A stretch of 64,000 nucleotides of DNA from DATKZH01 sp964475955 (GTDB lineage Bacteria; Planctomycetota; Planctomycetia; Pirellulales; Thermoguttaceae). Each line of letters opens with the position of its first letter. Within the stretch, counting starts at the first letter, position 1. The translations under genes and the position numbers were made by a program. The stretch is taken from assembly GCA_964475955.1 (NCBI GenBank), contig CAYYZY010000014.1, forward strand, positions 8,356 through 72,355. The letters are read 5' to 3'. The notes under the pieces are model-generated. The model was given only the letters and a program-made list of their open reading frames with translations, was not told the origin of the DNA and did not search any database. Positions 17,535 through 25,466 of this stretch are shown one piece after another.

Positions 17535-18983
17535 ATGCAGAAGAGCCGGTCTCGACCGCCAGAGCCCGCGCAGGCGGGGAGGCATAGTCTATCGCGACGC
17601 CAGATGCTCCGGATGGCGGGGCTTGCCGGCACGGCCGGTGTCGTCGCCGCCGATCGAGTAGGCGGCGCCGTCTCGGACGAGGCGATGCGAGTCGTCAAGC
17701 AGGCACACATTGGTGAAGGCCCGCCAGGACAACTCAGGGTGGGGTTCGGCCAGACGGATATCACGCCGCCTATCGGGGGCACGATGACCGGGGCCGGCCT
17801 GCTGCGCAGCGTGGGCACGGAGGACCCCCTGCTGGCCAAGACTCTGGTGGCCCAGAGCGGCGACCGAACGATGGCGATCGTCGGGGTGGACCTGGTCAAG
17901 ATCCGGCGCGATCTGGCCGATGCAGCCATCGCTCAGGCGTCTCAGCGCACGGGGATCGATCGTGACGCGGTGATGATCTGCGCGAGTCACAACCACAGTT
18001 CGCCCTTCGTCCCGATGGGGGGACCGAACAACAAGGACTACCTTTCGACCTTGCCGGGGCGCATCGCCGACAGCATCGAGCGCGCGTGCGGGGCGCTGCA
18101 ACCGGCCCGCATGTTCCTGGGACGCTCTCTGGTTTTCGAGGGTCTTCATAACCGGCGGGTGGTGTCCAAGGCCGATGGATTGGTGCTGAATACTTGGTTG
18201 GACAAGCTGGACGACCTGGAGCAGACCCCGCAGGTATTGGGCACGGAGGGGCCCATCGACCCTGAGCTGTGGGTGGCCCGGTTCGACGCGCCGGATGGAC
18301 GAGTATTGGGGACGCTGGTGAACTTCACCTGCCACCCAGCCCTGCACGACCGCCGCGGCCGAAAGTGGTCGGCGGACTTTCCCTGCGTGATCGCGGAGCA
18401 GATGACGCAGGCGTACGGGGAGCAGGCGGTGTGCGTCTTCACCCAGGGGGCCTCCGGCAACGTGAACCCCAACACCCAGTTCGTCGCCAACTGGCGGGAG
18501 AAAGCCGCGGTCTTTGCGCGGGCCGCGGTGAACGCGGCCAAACGAGCGATTCCCATCAAGGGACCGATCGCCGTGGGCAGTGCTCGGCGCGACGTGGTGG
18601 TGCCGCGTCGCGATCCCGCTGACCAGCGCGAAGGGGCCGTTGCCCGGCTGGGCTGGCGGCGCAAGCCGGGCGGCGCTGCGCCCCGGAGTCGCGAAACCCC
18701 GGTCGGCGCCGCGCGGATCGGCCCGCTGGGCATCGCGACCAACGCCGGGGAGCTCTTCGTGGAGTGGGGGCTTTCGCTGAAGGAGCGCTCCCCGTTTGCC
18801 CACACCATTGTGAGCGAGCTGACCAACGAGTGGATCGGCTACGAGCCCACGGCGCAAGCCTTCCGGCAGGAGGGTTACGAGACCCTGGTGGGCGTGAACT
18901 TCGTGTCGCTCGAGGGCATCCGGATGCTCGTGGATACGACGGCGGAGCTTCTCCAGGAGTTGTGGGAAGCGGACGGCCGCTAA
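17535..18983 (+). CDS. Tat-exported neutral/alkaline-ceramidase-like hydrolase
   Basis: A 482-residue protein with a twin-arginine signal (SRRQMLRMAGLAGTAGVVAA, about residues 20-39). The mature part matches the N-terminal domain of neutral/alkaline non-lysosomal ceramidases: FGQTDITPPIGG near the start, zinc-ligand motifs SHNH (151-154) and NFTCHP (263-268), and GASGNVNPN (305-313). In characterised ceramidases the last motif carries the nucleophilic serine (GDVSPN); here N311 takes that place, so true ceramidase activity is doubtful. Related planctomycete proteins with similar loops exist, and their substrates are unknown. Length covers the catalytic domain but not the C-terminal domain of the bacterial enzyme. 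No good ribosome-binding site is visible, so the start is provisional. Confidence 0.82.
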   Translation: MQKSRSRPPEPAQAGRHSLSRRQMLRMAGLAGTAGVVAADRVGGAVSDEAMRVVKQAHIGEGPPGQLRVGFGQTDITPPIGGTMTGAGLLRSVGTEDPLLAKTLVAQSGDRTMAIVGVDLVKIRRDLADAAIAQASQRTGIDRDAVMICASHNHSSPFVPMGGPNNKDYLSTLPGRIADSIERACGALQPARMFLGRSLVFEGLHNRRVVSKADGLVLNTWLDKLDDLEQTPQVLGTEGPIDPELWVARFDAPDGRVLGTLVNFTCHPALHDRRGRKWSADFPCVIAEQMTQAYGEQAVCVFTQGASGNVNPNTQFVANWREKAAVFARAAVNAAKRAIPIKGPIAVGSARRDVVVPRRDPADQREGAVARLGWRRKPGGAAPRSRETPVGAARIGPLGIATNAGELFVEWGLSLKERSPFAHTIVSELTNEWIGYEPTAQAFRQEGYETLVGVNFVSLEGIRMLVDTTAELLQELWEADGR

Positions 18984-18984
18984 G

Positions 18985-19090
18985 TCACCGTGCGCGATTC
19001 GGCGACGCCCACTGGAGGGAGCGCCCTCCGCGGCGCTTGCGCCCTCGCCAGGGAATCCGCAACGGCACAGACGCCGTTTCCTGCCGCGTG
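18985..19090. repeat. Decayed copy of a dispersed nested-palindrome element
   Basis: It begins two bases after the ceramidase-like gene's stop with TCACCGTGCGCGATTCG, identical over 17 bases to the end of the complete copy at 37812-37948. It also shares CGCCCTCCGCGGCG and AACGGCACAGA with that copy. The right-hand terminal arm is missing. It is non-coding; see the complete copy for structure. Confidence 0.75.
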
Positions 19091-19193
19091 AGGGGGGCAC
19101 GCGAAGCGCAGACGAGGGGACGCACGCGCCCACTGCTTGCCGGCGCTTCGGGTTCGTGTGGCCGGTGAGGGAGGGGCCCCTATTGCGCGATGG

Positions 19194-19222
19194 TTGACCG
19201 GGCGGCTCTGCTTCGGTATCCT
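19194..19222 (+). promoter_or_regulatory. Sigma-70-like promoter for the zinc-ribbon gene
   Basis: TTGACC (19194-19199), a 17-bp spacer and TATCCT (19217-19222), followed by about 75 bp of leader before the ATG at 19299. Spacing is ideal and both hexamers are close to consensus. Confidence 0.6.
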
Positions 19223-19260
19223 GCCTGGAAGAGGGGTTAGGTCTGTTTTCTTTTGGTCGA

Positions 19261-19283
19261 AACCCCCTCGATAACGGGGGGTT
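19261..19283 (+). promoter_or_regulatory. Leader hairpin just upstream of the zinc-ribbon gene start
   Basis: AACCCCC (19261-19267) pairs with GGGGGTT (19277-19283) across a 9-nt loop and ends a few bases before the GGAGGTG ribosome-binding site. It could affect translation initiation; this is structural inspection only. Confidence 0.35.
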
Positions 19284-19298
19284 CGCGGAGGTGAAGGC

Positions 19299-19982
19299 AT
19301 GATTCGGATCACGTGCCCAGGCTGCAAGGCGAAGCTGAACGCCAAGGAGGAGTTGGCGGGCCAGTCGCGGAAGTGTCCCAAGTGCGGCGCCGTGATCCAG
19401 ATTCCCGAGGCGGCCGCGGAGGCGGGCGAAGCGGCCGCGGCGGTCGCGGAGGCCGAAGACGACGATTGGGCCGGGCTGGACGACGTCGCCCCCGATCAGC
19501 ACGTGCACGCCGCGCTCGATCACGTGCTCCCCAAGCCCGAGGGCCCGAAACGTCTGAAGCGCACGAACCGGTACCTGATCTGCGACAAGGCGCACCTGGT
19601 CGCCTACTGGGAGGGGAACGGCCAGGGATGGATGCTGAAGACCAACACGGGGTTGGTCAAGGTGAGCCGCAACCCCGACCAGCTCCCCGCCCAGGGCAAG
19701 TTCGCGCTGATCGAGTTGGCGATGGACATGACCGACGAGGGGCTTCGCCTGCAAGGCATCGAGTGCTACCAGCTCGCCGAGCGTTGGGCCCTGACGGCCC
19801 TGGACCAGGACGAGCACAAGATCCTCAAGCGCGTCACGGGCCCGGGCCAACTGACGCGGGACCAGAAGCGCGTCGTGCACCAGTTTCTGCGGGAGCAGTT
19901 CATGCGCGAGGTGTGGCAGGACGCGCGCGAGGTGCTCGACTTCCTCAGCCATCTCGACCCCGGCGATTCGGGAGGCGCCTGA
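19299..19982 (+). CDS. Zinc-ribbon protein of unknown function
   Basis: A 227-residue cytoplasmic protein starting at an ATG with GGAGGTG upstream. The N-terminus is a four-cysteine zinc ribbon (CPGCKAKL and CPKCGAVI, residues 6-30) of the type common on planctomycete and myxobacterial signalling proteins. An acidic Ala/Glu linker follows, then a 130-residue domain (RYLICDKAHLVAYWEGNGQG, WMLKTNTGLVKV) I cannot assign. It has its own promoter and faces a second zinc-ribbon gene across a palindrome. There is no signal peptide or membrane segment. It could be a regulatory or adaptor protein; nothing in the sequence fixes this. Confidence 0.75.
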   Translation: MIRITCPGCKAKLNAKEELAGQSRKCPKCGAVIQIPEAAAEAGEAAAAVAEAEDDDWAGLDDVAPDQHVHAALDHVLPKPEGPKRLKRTNRYLICDKAHLVAYWEGNGQGWMLKTNTGLVKVSRNPDQLPAQGKFALIELAMDMTDEGLRLQGIECYQLAERWALTALDQDEHKILKRVTGPGQLTRDQKRVVHQFLREQFMREVWQDAREVLDFLSHLDPGDSGGA

Positions 19983-19997
19983 GGGGCGCGACGACGT

Positions 19998-20013
19998 CCC
20001 GCGCCGGCGCGGG
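19998..20013. terminator. Perfect 16-bp GC palindrome between convergent genes
   Basis: CCCGCGCCGGCGCGGG sits between the stops of two convergent zinc-ribbon genes and could act as a bidirectional terminator stem. There is no T-tract, so the call is weak. Confidence 0.3.
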
Positions 20014-20034
20014 CCGGAGTTCGCGGGCCGCCGT

Positions 20035-20343
20035 TTACGGCGAGAAGACCGTCTGGCAGCGGGGGCACCTGATGCTTTTGCCCTTGGCGTTGGGCGGGAC
20101 GCGCAGCGGCGTGGCGCACTGGGGGCAGTTCGTGACGTTCTGCCCGTGCGCGCGGGGGGGCGACGGTGCCGACCCCGGTTCGGAATCGCCGGTCGACGAC
20201 GGCGGGCGCTCGCCGGAACCGCTTGCGTCGACCTTGATCGTCCCCTTGCAGACCAGGCACTCCACTTTCGTGTCCCGTGCCGAATCCTCGAGCAGGTTGT
20301 ACATCCTGCACTTGCTGTAAGGGCACTGGATGATGAACGGCAT
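20035..20343 (-). CDS. Small double zinc-ribbon protein
   Basis: A 102-residue protein with two zinc ribbons: C7/C12 with C29/C32 (CPYSKC and CLVC), and CPQC with CPRC in the second half (CPQCATPLRVPP, IRCPRCQTVF). The second matches the ribbons in the kinase and the membrane TPR protein of the same block. A Ser/Pro/Gly linker joins the two. It starts 31 bp after the Hsp70 stop on the same strand, so it is probably co-transcribed with it. DnaJ-type chaperones also carry zinc ribbons, but no J domain or CxxCxGxG repeats are present here. It may be an Hsp70 accessory protein; that is inference from position. Confidence 0.75.
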   Translation of the reverse strand: MPFIIQCPYSKCRMYNLLEDSARDTKVECLVCKGTIKVDASGSGERPPSSTGDSEPGSAPSPPRAHGQNVTNCPQCATPLRVPPNAKGKSIRCPRCQTVFSP

Positions 20344-20374
20344 GGAATCTCCCGCGTTGTTGAGACGAGTCAGC

Positions 20375-21970
20375 CTACCGGATCGTGAGGCTGTCGACGA
20401 ATTTCTTTTCTTGCTGGATCTGCGCTTCGGTGAGCCCCTTCTGGTGCTCGATCGTGGTTTCGGCGAAGCGGCCGTGGGTCATGTCGAGGGCCATCACGCT
20501 CACGCGCCCGCTGGCGTTGTAGGCGAGGCGGACCTGGATGGGGGCGCCCTTTTTCAGGCCTGAGGGCAGGTCGCGGATGAAGCACTCGCCGATGCGGATG
20601 TTGTTGCCGGCCTCGCGCGCTTCGCCCTCCAACACCTTGACGTGCACCGAGGTCGAGCCGGCGAACCGGAGCGGGAAGACGCGGCTGGCGGCGAAGGGCA
20701 ACTGCGTGTTCTTGCGGATGAGGACGGCGTTGACCGGCTTGCCCGTCTTCCGGTCGACGGCCTGGATTCCCAGGCTGTGGGAGTTGACGTTCAATTCCTC
20801 GATGTCCAGGAGCGACTCCCGGACGTCGTCGGCGAGTTCCAGTTCGCCGTCTTCGGCCTTGGCGGCGACGATGCCCGCGTGAATGGCGGCCCCCTGGGCG
20901 ACGACCTGGTCGGGGTGCAGCGAGCCGTCGGCCTCCTGGCCGGTCACGTCGAGGAGCATCTCGCGGACGACGGGCATTCGGGTCGACCCGCCCACCAGGA
21001 GGACGCGATCGATCTCGTTCCAGTCGAGGTTGGCCTGGCGTCGGACCACCGACTCGATCAGCAGGCGCGTGCGCGTGAGCAATCCCACGCTGAGCTTTTC
21101 GAACTGTCCTCGCGACAGTTCGAGGTTGAGCGTGTGTCCCCTGTGCGAGACTTCCAGGCCCGCCTCGTCGAGGTCGCTGAGCAGGATCTTGGCGTTTTCG
21201 GCCATCGCCCCCATGGCGTCGCGGCGTTGGGGGTCTTCGCGCGGATCGGCCCCGTACTTCTTCTTGAACTGGTCGGCGAGGAATTCGACGATTTTGTCGT
21301 CCCAGTCTTTGCCGCCGAGCTGGACCTCGCCGTCGGTGGCGATGGTCTCGAAGTGCTTGGAGCGGAGCCGCACCACGGTGACGTCGAACGTGCCGCCGCC
21401 CAGGTCGTAGACCACGGCCGTCATCTGCCCGCCGGGGATGTCGAGAAAGCGTCCCTCGCCCGCCCGGCGTTGCGATTCGGCGGCGTAGGCCAGCGCGGCG
21501 GCGGTGGGCTCGTTGATGATGTCGAGCACTTCGAGGCCGGCGATCCGGCCGGCGTCTTCGGTGGCCTTGCGCCGGGTGTCGTCGAAGAAGGCCGGCACGG
21601 TGATCACGGCCCCGGAGATCGGGCCGATGCGATTTTCCGCGTCCTGCTTGAGCTTGCGGAGGATGACGGCGGAGAGGGTTTCGGGCCGGAACTCGCGCCC
21701 GTCGACCATTCGGGCGTGGGCGACGTCGCCCATGTCGCGCTTGACGAACATGGCCGCCTTGCTCGACTTGGTGGCGGCGGCCGACTTGGCCTTCTTGCCC
21801 ACCAGCGCCTTGTCTCCGTTGAGGTACACCACGCTGGGGGTGAGCGGCTCGCCGTCGCCGTTGTCGATCGTGTGGGTCGATCCATCGGGCATGAGCTGCG
21901 CGATGACCGAAACGGTCGTTCCCAGGTCGATCCCCACCAGATTATCGTGTCTTGCCACCATCGGCTCCAT
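20375..21970 (-). CDS. Hsp70 (DnaK-like) chaperone without C-terminal lid
   Basis: A 531-residue Hsp70. The nucleotide-binding domain is complete: GIDLGTTVS (phosphate 1), IINEPTAAALAYA (connect 1), VVYDLGGGTFDVTVV (phosphate 2) and VLLVGGSTRMPVV (adenosine). A substrate-binding beta domain follows (NSHSLGIQAVDRKTGKPV, LIRKNTQLPF), but the protein ends soon after, lacking most of the helical lid of the roughly 640-residue DnaK. It is therefore a specialised Hsp70, not the housekeeping DnaK; no grpE or dnaJ is adjacent. It lies 79 bp after a pentahaem cytochrome gene, an arrangement repeated at 47-51 kb. ATGs at 21970 and 21961 are both possible starts. A promoter candidate lies in the gap. 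Confidence 0.92.
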   Translation of the reverse strand: MEPMVARHDNLVGIDLGTTVSVIAQLMPDGSTHTIDNGDGEPLTPSVVYLNGDKALVGKKAKSAAATKSSKAAMFVKRDMGDVAHARMVDGREFRPETLSAVILRKLKQDAENRIGPISGAVITVPAFFDDTRRKATEDAGRIAGLEVLDIINEPTAAALAYAAESQRRAGEGRFLDIPGGQMTAVVYDLGGGTFDVTVVRLRSKHFETIATDGEVQLGGKDWDDKIVEFLADQFKKKYGADPREDPQRRDAMGAMAENAKILLSDLDEAGLEVSHRGHTLNLELSRGQFEKLSVGLLTRTRLLIESVVRRQANLDWNEIDRVLLVGGSTRMPVVREMLLDVTGQEADGSLHPDQVVAQGAAIHAGIVAAKAEDGELELADDVRESLLDIEELNVNSHSLGIQAVDRKTGKPVNAVLIRKNTQLPFAASRVFPLRFAGSTSVHVKVLEGEAREAGNNIRIGECFIRDLPSGLKKGAPIQVRLAYNASGRVSVMALDMTHGRFAETTIEHQKGLTEAQIQQEKKFVDSLTIR

Positions 21971-22008
21971 CTCTCATTCGGGGCTGTGCTAGTCGCAGAA
22001 ACTCATTC

Positions 22009-22036
22009 TTCTATCGCACGCGTCACGAAAGTTCAA
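22009..22036 (-). promoter_or_regulatory. Candidate promoter for the lidless Hsp70 gene
   Basis: On the minus strand TTGAAC (22036-22031) is followed after 16 bp by ATAGAA (22014-22009), about 38 bp before the ATG at 21970. The -35 is good and the -10 moderate. I see no CIRCE element. It would let the Hsp70 be expressed apart from the upstream block. Confidence 0.35.
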
Positions 22037-22049
22037 TCTCCGGCCGCGA

Positions 22050-23084
22050 TCACGGGGCCGCCAGGGGCACGCCGGCCCGGTGGACCACCAGGGCATCGCG
22101 GTCGGCCAGCCACGGAAAGGACTTGTAGAGCAGGCGGACGTCGGCCTCGACCGGCGGCTCGACCACGGGAAATCGGGCTGTGAAGGTCTCGCCGGCGCGG
22201 ATCTTCTCGGCGCTCGACTCGCCGCGAAACGGGGTGATCCCCTTGATCAGTTGTTGTTGGGAGAGCGTGATTCGCCCCGCCGGGTCGCGCTCGATCACCT
22301 GCAACAGCAGGACGCGGTTGTGCCGCTCGCCCGGAAAGTTGTGCCCGGTGGCGTGGTTCTCCACGGCGACGACCAACTCGTCGCCCTCGCGACGGCAGGC
22401 CATGGTGGTCCCGGAACGGACCGTGGCCTCGTCGTGCCCTCCCAGGCAGAGGTGGCGGACCCCGCCCGGGCGCCCCTGTTCGGCGGGCATGTGGCACTCC
22501 CGGCAGCCCTGCTCGGCGACGCGGTAGCGGCTCGCCTTCCAGTCGTCGTAGATCGCCTCGTGGCACTTGCCGCAGGTTCGGCTCGCGCCGAGGGCGGGCT
22601 CGGCGACGGGCCGGCAGGGGGCGTCGGCGACGGTGCGTCGAGCGGCCACGCGGCCGTCGGCGGTCTGGTGGCAACTCATGCAGTTCACGCCCGACTCCCG
22701 GCCCTCGGCGCGCAGCGCCACCGCGTCGTCCGGGCCCGCGGTCAGCACCGGCTCGGGCGCGTGGCACGACTCGCACTTGCGGTCGAAGCCGAAATGCTGG
22801 AAGGCCGCCTGCACTTGAGGGTCTTTCCAGGAACGCGCGTGAGACGACGCTTCCCACTGCGCCCAGACCTCCACGTGGCACTCCCGGCAGTCGCGGTGCG
22901 CAAGCCGCGGCCGGACGGGGCCCATCCGCCGCGCCGGCCAGCCGGACCACCACGACGCGTAACCGACCACCCCGGCCAGCAGCAGGCAGACGGCCAGCGC
23001 CGCCGCCAGGCGGAGCGCCCGAAGCATGTTTCCGGAGCCACCCCAGCGGGCCGGGGCGGCCGGGTAGGTCGTCGGCTCGCTCAT
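22050..23084 (-). CDS. Membrane-anchored pentahaem cytochrome c (c554-like)
   Basis: A 344-residue protein with an N-terminal membrane anchor (LAAALAVCLLLAGVVGYA, about 27-44) and five haem-c motifs: CRECH (66-70), CESCH (104-108), CMSCH (135-139), CGKCH (171-175) and CRECH (194-198). The first is followed by W-x-x-S-x-HARS, a pattern typical of cytochrome c554-like proteins. The C-terminal 140 residues are a haem-free, beta-rich domain (NHATGHNFPG, RVLLLQVIERD). The ATG overlaps the upstream stop (ATGA, 23081-23084), so translation is coupled. It should act on the outer face of the cytoplasmic membrane as an electron carrier or reductase. The protein encoded at 47432-49222 has the same layout. 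Electron donor and acceptor are unknown. Confidence 0.88.
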   Translation of the reverse strand: MSEPTTYPAAPARWGGSGNMLRALRLAAALAVCLLLAGVVGYASWWSGWPARRMGPVRPRLAHRDCRECHVEVWAQWEASSHARSWKDPQVQAAFQHFGFDRKCESCHAPEPVLTAGPDDAVALRAEGRESGVNCMSCHQTADGRVAARRTVADAPCRPVAEPALGASRTCGKCHEAIYDDWKASRYRVAEQGCRECHMPAEQGRPGGVRHLCLGGHDEATVRSGTTMACRREGDELVVAVENHATGHNFPGERHNRVLLLQVIERDPAGRITLSQQQLIKGITPFRGESSAEKIRAGETFTARFPVVEPPVEADVRLLYKSFPWLADRDALVVHRAGVPLAAP

Positions 23085-25444
23085 GGTTGGACCGGAACCT
23101 CTTCCTCTTCGTCAAGCCCCAGGTCGGGTGGGCCTTCCTCCGGCCTGCCCTCGGGCGCTTCTTCCGTTGCCGGCGGCTTGGCCGCGGGCGCCGTCTCTTC
23201 CCGCTTCCCGGCTTCTTCTTGTTCTTCCTCTTGCACTTCTTCCTCTTCTTGCTGGGATTCCTCTTGCTTCTTCTGCTGCTGCTCCTCCACCTCTTCCTTC
23301 TCTTCTTCTTCTTCTTCTTCCTCCTCTTGCTGCTCTTCCGCGCCCGTTTTGCCGTCGACGCGCGGGTGATCGGCAGGGGCTTCGTTCTCGCCGGAGTCGG
23401 GCGGCGGAGGACCTTCCTTGCCGCAGTCTGCGCCGGCGGCGACCACCCGTCGATTGAAGTCGAGCAGCTCTTCGCTCAGCTTTCGATACCGGTCTTGCTC
23501 GTTGCGATCGGCTTCGCTGTTGCGGTCGGCCAACATCTGCATGATTTCGGTGAGCGTGGAGATGTGTTCGCCGTTGACTTTCGCCAGCTTGAGGATGGTG
23601 AGGCAGTCACCGAACCGCTGGAGCTCCGCGAAGACTTGCTCGGCTTCCGGGAGCAGCGCGGGGAGTTCGTCGGGCGAGCTGTTGGTGTAGGTCTGGTAGA
23701 CGAAATCGCGCGCCCGCTTGTGTCCCGGACCTCTCAGCTCCCACTGCTGCCGGAGACGGTTTAGGTGCTGCGTGACCTTCGCGACGTTCTGCTTCTCGTT
23801 CTCCCGGCTTTCGGGCGACATCTTCGCGAATTCGTCGAGCGCCTTCTGGTACTGGCGGATGGCCTCGCCGTATTCGCCCGCCTCTTCGGCCTCCTTGGCC
23901 AGGTTCAGCAGGACTTCGGCCCGGCTTTGGGCGTCGACGTCCTTGATGGTGCGGGCGAGGTTGCCCGACAGTTCGCGGAGCTTCCGGTGCCGCGCCTCCA
24001 GGTCGCCGAGCCGGCCGACGGCCCAGGTCAGCAGGGGATCGTCGGCCGTGTCGATCTTTCGGGCTTCGCTTTCGACGCGGTGGACGTCGCGGCGTGCCCG
24101 GTCGATAAGCGGCTGGAGCGCCGTTCGGGTCTGGTCGACCCGATCGAGGGCCCGTTCGTAGTGCTTGGCCTGGTTCAGTTCGTTCACTTCGCCGACGCAC
24201 TGATCCAACAGCGCCTTGATGGCCCGGAGGTCCTGCACGCAGTATCGCAGGTGGCGCCGCCAGTGCTGGGCGCCGGCGGCGCGTTTGTTGACCGGGATCC
24301 GCCACTCTTGCTCCACCAGCGGCTCGGTGATCGGCAGGAGCAGGTCGAACCTCAGGTCTCCACCCAGCTCGCCGAGGGTGATGTAGGCGACGTGGTCGTA
24401 GGGCTGCCTGGCCACGACGTAGCCTCCCAGGTCGGTCTCGAGACGGTCCCTCTCGGCCTCTTTGCCGAACCCCGTGTTGCTGGCGTAGACGACCTTCCTC
24501 TTCACGGGCCGGCCGTTGTCGGTGTCGAGCAGCCGAAGGCGGAACCGCCCTCGCTGCGTGGTAAGCTTGATCGCCTTAAAGCCTTCAACCCTAGCCGTGC
24601 GTTGCCACGGGTCGGCCAGACCCGAGACCACCTTGGCCTTGTCCCAGTCGGTTTGCGCGTCGATCTTGAGACCGGTGAAGGGGATCGGCCGGCAGGCGAG
24701 CGTGCCGTCGGGCTCGCGGATCACCCAAAACGGCTGGAGCACACAGCCGCCTTCGAGCCAGGCGCGGAGCCGGCTCTCGCCCCCGGCCCCGTTCCGGGCA
24801 CCGCGGAACGCCAGCTCGACCTCCTCTCCGGTGGGATCGAGCACCACGGCGACGGGCGCGAAATCGTGCTTGACCGCCAGGCAAACCGCTTTCGACAGCC
24901 ACTGCCGATCGGGGGTCGTCTTGCTCCGCACCGGGCCGACGTACTGCACCTCGCCGTCGAGCTGCCGCCAGCGCACGCGATACAGACCCTCCCGAAAATC
25001 GATCGCCATCAGGAACGCCTTTTCGCGGACGTCCCGTTCGACGAACTCGGCCGGGGTGAGTTCCAGCCCGCCGAGGCCGGTGGCCCGGACCTTGTCGACC
25101 AGCGGGCTCGACGTCACCGCGCGAACCTCGGCCAGCGCCCCGAAGTAATTGGCCAGCCGGTCCTCGACCTGCCGGCGCACCGAATCGACCAGGAACCGGG
25201 TGAACACGGGGTCTTCGGAGAACGCCAGGTGAAGCGCCACCCGGTAGCGGTCGTCGGTCGCCGGCGGAGCGCTCGCCCCGGGAGGGTCCGCGGGGCGCGC
25301 CGCGGGCGAGTCGGCGGCGGCGCCCTCGGCGGCCTCTTGGGCGTCGCCGGGCGCGTCGGCCTGCTCCGCAGGGCAACCGCAGCCCGGCGCGCCCCCCAAA
25401 ACGAGGCCGATGGTCGATATCCAGAGCAACGGAAGGATGCGCAC
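23081..25444 (-). CDS. Exported protein of unknown function with Glu/Gln-rich C-terminal tail
   Basis: A 787-residue protein. The N-terminus has an export signal ending near a cysteine (GLVLGGAPGCGC), close to but not a textbook lipobox, so it may be a lipoprotein. Residues about 65-380 are globular and I cannot assign them; 390-680 are charged helices, probably coiled coil (ALDRVDQTRTALQPLIDRAR, EAGEYGEAIRQYQKALDEF, the latter TPR-like). The last 100 residues are dominated by Glu and Gln, including a run of nine glutamates. The stop overlaps the cytochrome start and the gene lies 22 bp after the solute-binding-like gene, so it belongs to the kinase block. A structural or scaffolding role is possible; nothing catalytic is visible. 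Confidence 0.65.
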   Translation of the reverse strand: MRILPLLWISTIGLVLGGAPGCGCPAEQADAPGDAQEAAEGAAADSPAARPADPPGASAPPATDDRYRVALHLAFSEDPVFTRFLVDSVRRQVEDRLANYFGALAEVRAVTSSPLVDKVRATGLGGLELTPAEFVERDVREKAFLMAIDFREGLYRVRWRQLDGEVQYVGPVRSKTTPDRQWLSKAVCLAVKHDFAPVAVVLDPTGEEVELAFRGARNGAGGESRLRAWLEGGCVLQPFWVIREPDGTLACRPIPFTGLKIDAQTDWDKAKVVSGLADPWQRTARVEGFKAIKLTTQRGRFRLRLLDTDNGRPVKRKVVYASNTGFGKEAERDRLETDLGGYVVARQPYDHVAYITLGELGGDLRFDLLLPITEPLVEQEWRIPVNKRAAGAQHWRRHLRYCVQDLRAIKALLDQCVGEVNELNQAKHYERALDRVDQTRTALQPLIDRARRDVHRVESEARKIDTADDPLLTWAVGRLGDLEARHRKLRELSGNLARTIKDVDAQSRAEVLLNLAKEAEEAGEYGEAIRQYQKALDEFAKMSPESRENEKQNVAKVTQHLNRLRQQWELRGPGHKRARDFVYQTYTNSSPDELPALLPEAEQVFAELQRFGDCLTILKLAKVNGEHISTLTEIMQMLADRNSEADRNEQDRYRKLSEELLDFNRRVVAAGADCGKEGPPPPDSGENEAPADHPRVDGKTGAEEQQEEEEEEEEEKEEVEEQQQKKQEESQQEEEEVQEEEQEEAGKREETAPAAKPPATEEAPEGRPEEGPPDLGLDEEEEVPVQP

Positions 25445-25466
25445 GGTGCGTCTCCGAGTTTTCCGA

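Noticed and set aside
17503..17589. 28-codon frame starting ATG at 17503 before the ceramidase-like gene
   Set aside because: Overlaps the ceramidase-like gene in another frame, has no ribosome-binding site and no hydrophobic or motif character.
20375..21970. Housekeeping dnaK for either Hsp70
   Set aside because: Both lack the normal lid and C-terminus, and neither is beside grpE or dnaJ; they look like specialised paralogues.
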